Source: Rhodococcus sp. 06-462-5
GTDB lineage: Bacteria; Actinomycetota; Actinomycetes; Mycobacteriales; Mycobacteriaceae
Length of the DNA: 64,000 bases
Reading direction: 5' to 3'
Assembly (NCBI RefSeq): GCF_002258315.1
Contig: NZ_NOYD01000050.1
Location: forward strand, 310,001 to 374,000
Below are positions 63,434 through 64,000 of the stretch, piece by piece. The notes under the pieces were generated by a model. The model saw nothing but the letters and a program-made list of their open reading frames with translations. It made no database searches and was not told where the DNA came from. Position 1 is the first letter of the stretch, and each line of letters opens with the position of its first letter. The position numbers and the translations under genes are program-made.

Positions 63434-63493
63434 GTACAGCCACCGACCGGTGGAGCGGCGGTGACCATCCCCGTTCGCGCCGCCTCACGCGGT

Positions 63494-63546
63494 AGCCGAG
63501 TCGACGTTCTCTCCCCCTCGGGACGTCGACTCGGCTGCCGCTTTTT
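63494..63546 (+). terminator. Terminator after sigB
   Basis: A perfect 14-bp stem AGCCGAGTCGACGT (63494-63507)/ACGTCGACTCGGCT (63523-63536) with a 15-nt loop is followed, after GCCGC, by TTTTT (63542-63546). It also lies just before the 3' end of the convergent acyl-CoA synthetase gene. Confidence 0.75.
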
Positions 63547-63560
63547 CGTGGCCGGTCCGG

Positions 63561-64000
63561 TCAGCGCAGGCGACGCGGACCCAGATCGGCTTTGGTGGGC
63601 TCGGGCCCGATGCGCACTCGGGCGTCGGTGATCTGGGCCCCGTCGGCGGACGCCAGAACCGGCTCACACGAGATCTCGCGAATGTCGGCGATGTCCTCTG
63701 CCAGTGCGGAAATCCGCTGAACGAGGTCGATCAGCGCATTCTTGTTGACGGGCACCGCGTTTCGATATCCGGACAACAGCGGAGCCGCCTTCGGCGCGTC
63801 GATCAGTTGCGCTGCCTCGTCCTCGGTCAGCGGCAGCACCCGATAGGCACGATCGCCCAACAGATCCGAGATCACCCCGGCCAGGCCGAACGAGATGAGC
63901 GATCCGAACGACGGGTCGTCCTGAACGCGCACGACGCAACCGATGCCCTTGACCGCCATACGCTGAACGTGCAGCAACGGCTCGCCGGATTCCGCCGCCA
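63561..64000 (-). CDS. C-terminal part of an ATP-grasp acetate/acyl-CoA ligase-like protein (5' part outside window)
   Basis: The last 146 or so codons of an open frame that continues past 64000. GVISDLLGDRAYRVLPLTEDEAAQLID, APLLSGYRNAVPVNKNALIDLVQRISALAED and REISCEPVLAS are typical of the ATP-grasp end of ADP-forming acyl-CoA synthetases, including the Pat-type acetyltransferase fusions of Actinobacteria. The visible VKGIGCVVRVQDDPSFG belongs to the same ATP-grasp module. Whether a GNAT domain is fused to it cannot be seen here. Confidence 0.8.
   Translation of the reverse strand, partial: AAESGEPLLHVQRMAVKGIGCVVRVQDDPSFGSLISFGLAGVISDLLGDRAYRVLPLTEDEAAQLIDAPKAAPLLSGYRNAVPVNKNALIDLVQRISALAEDIADIREISCEPVLASADGAQITDARVRIGPEPTKADLGPRRLR

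Overview
The window is chromosomal DNA from a high-GC member of the Mycobacteriales, most likely a Rhodococcus (perhaps the R. fascians/Rhodococcoides clade). Three things point there: mycolata envelope genes (pimA, patA, pgsA, aftC, cei), the coproporphyrin-type heme genes hemE-hemY-hemQ, and a gene order that follows Mycobacterium tuberculosis from memory as Rv2610c-Rv2614c and then Rv2669-Rv2710, with extra genes inserted. It looks like core genome: no insertion sequence, phage, integrase, CRISPR array or toxin-antitoxin pair was seen.

Layout. 1-5.7 kb is a leftward run thrS > HIT hydrolase > pgsA > patA > pimA for phosphatidylinositol mannoside synthesis, plus a PGPGW membrane protein. 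5.7-6.35 kb holds four tRNA genes: Val-CAC leftward, then Gly-GCC, Cys-GCA and Val-GAC rightward. 6.4-9.5 kb has a BASS transporter, an alpha/beta hydrolase, a membrane protein with two L7/L12-like modules and a GNAT. 9.5-14.7 kb is zapE, a RibD-like reductase, a secreted TAP-like hydrolase, aftC and msrB. 14.8-15.6 kb is an inserted pyruvyl-transferase gene behind an AT-rich promoter. 15.7-22.3 kb has htdZ, then the leftward hemE-hemY-hemQ-HAD-bisC operon. 22.4-27.8 kb has a DUF3000 gene, RNase D and fadA-fadB.

27.8-33.1 kb is the most accessory-looking part: an ECF41 sigma factor with an NmrA-like reductase, a sugar porter with a YciI protein, a GT87 glycosyltransferase, and two dispersed long palindromes. 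33.1-41.3 kb has dxs, a glutaminase-STAS-cNMP fusion, sigK-rskA and a DrrAB-type ABC exporter. 41.3-51.7 kb has trmA, an APC permease, the TrkA pair ceoB-ceoC, an OB-fold protein, dut and several DUF genes, ending with cei. 51.7-64 kb has suhB, ppgK, sigA, a RhtA-like exporter, a DUF7455 gene, an SF2 helicase, a YihY protein, DUF3039, DUF3099, a methyltransferase, sigB and the end of an ATP-grasp acyl-CoA synthetase.

How it works together. The window joins housekeeping transcription (sigA, sigB) with two envelope or stress ECF systems (sigK-rskA and ECF41). It has many envelope glycolipid steps and complete late heme synthesis. Two regulatory patterns stand out. At least thirteen genes have a TANNNT-like -10 hexamer 6-8 nt before the start codon, which predicts leaderless mRNAs. 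Two leftward operons (sigK-rskA and HAD-bisC) carry tiny ORFs that bridge to the next gene through ATGA overlaps. sigK and sigB each have a good match to the expected ECF-type promoter (SigK type and SigE/SigH type).
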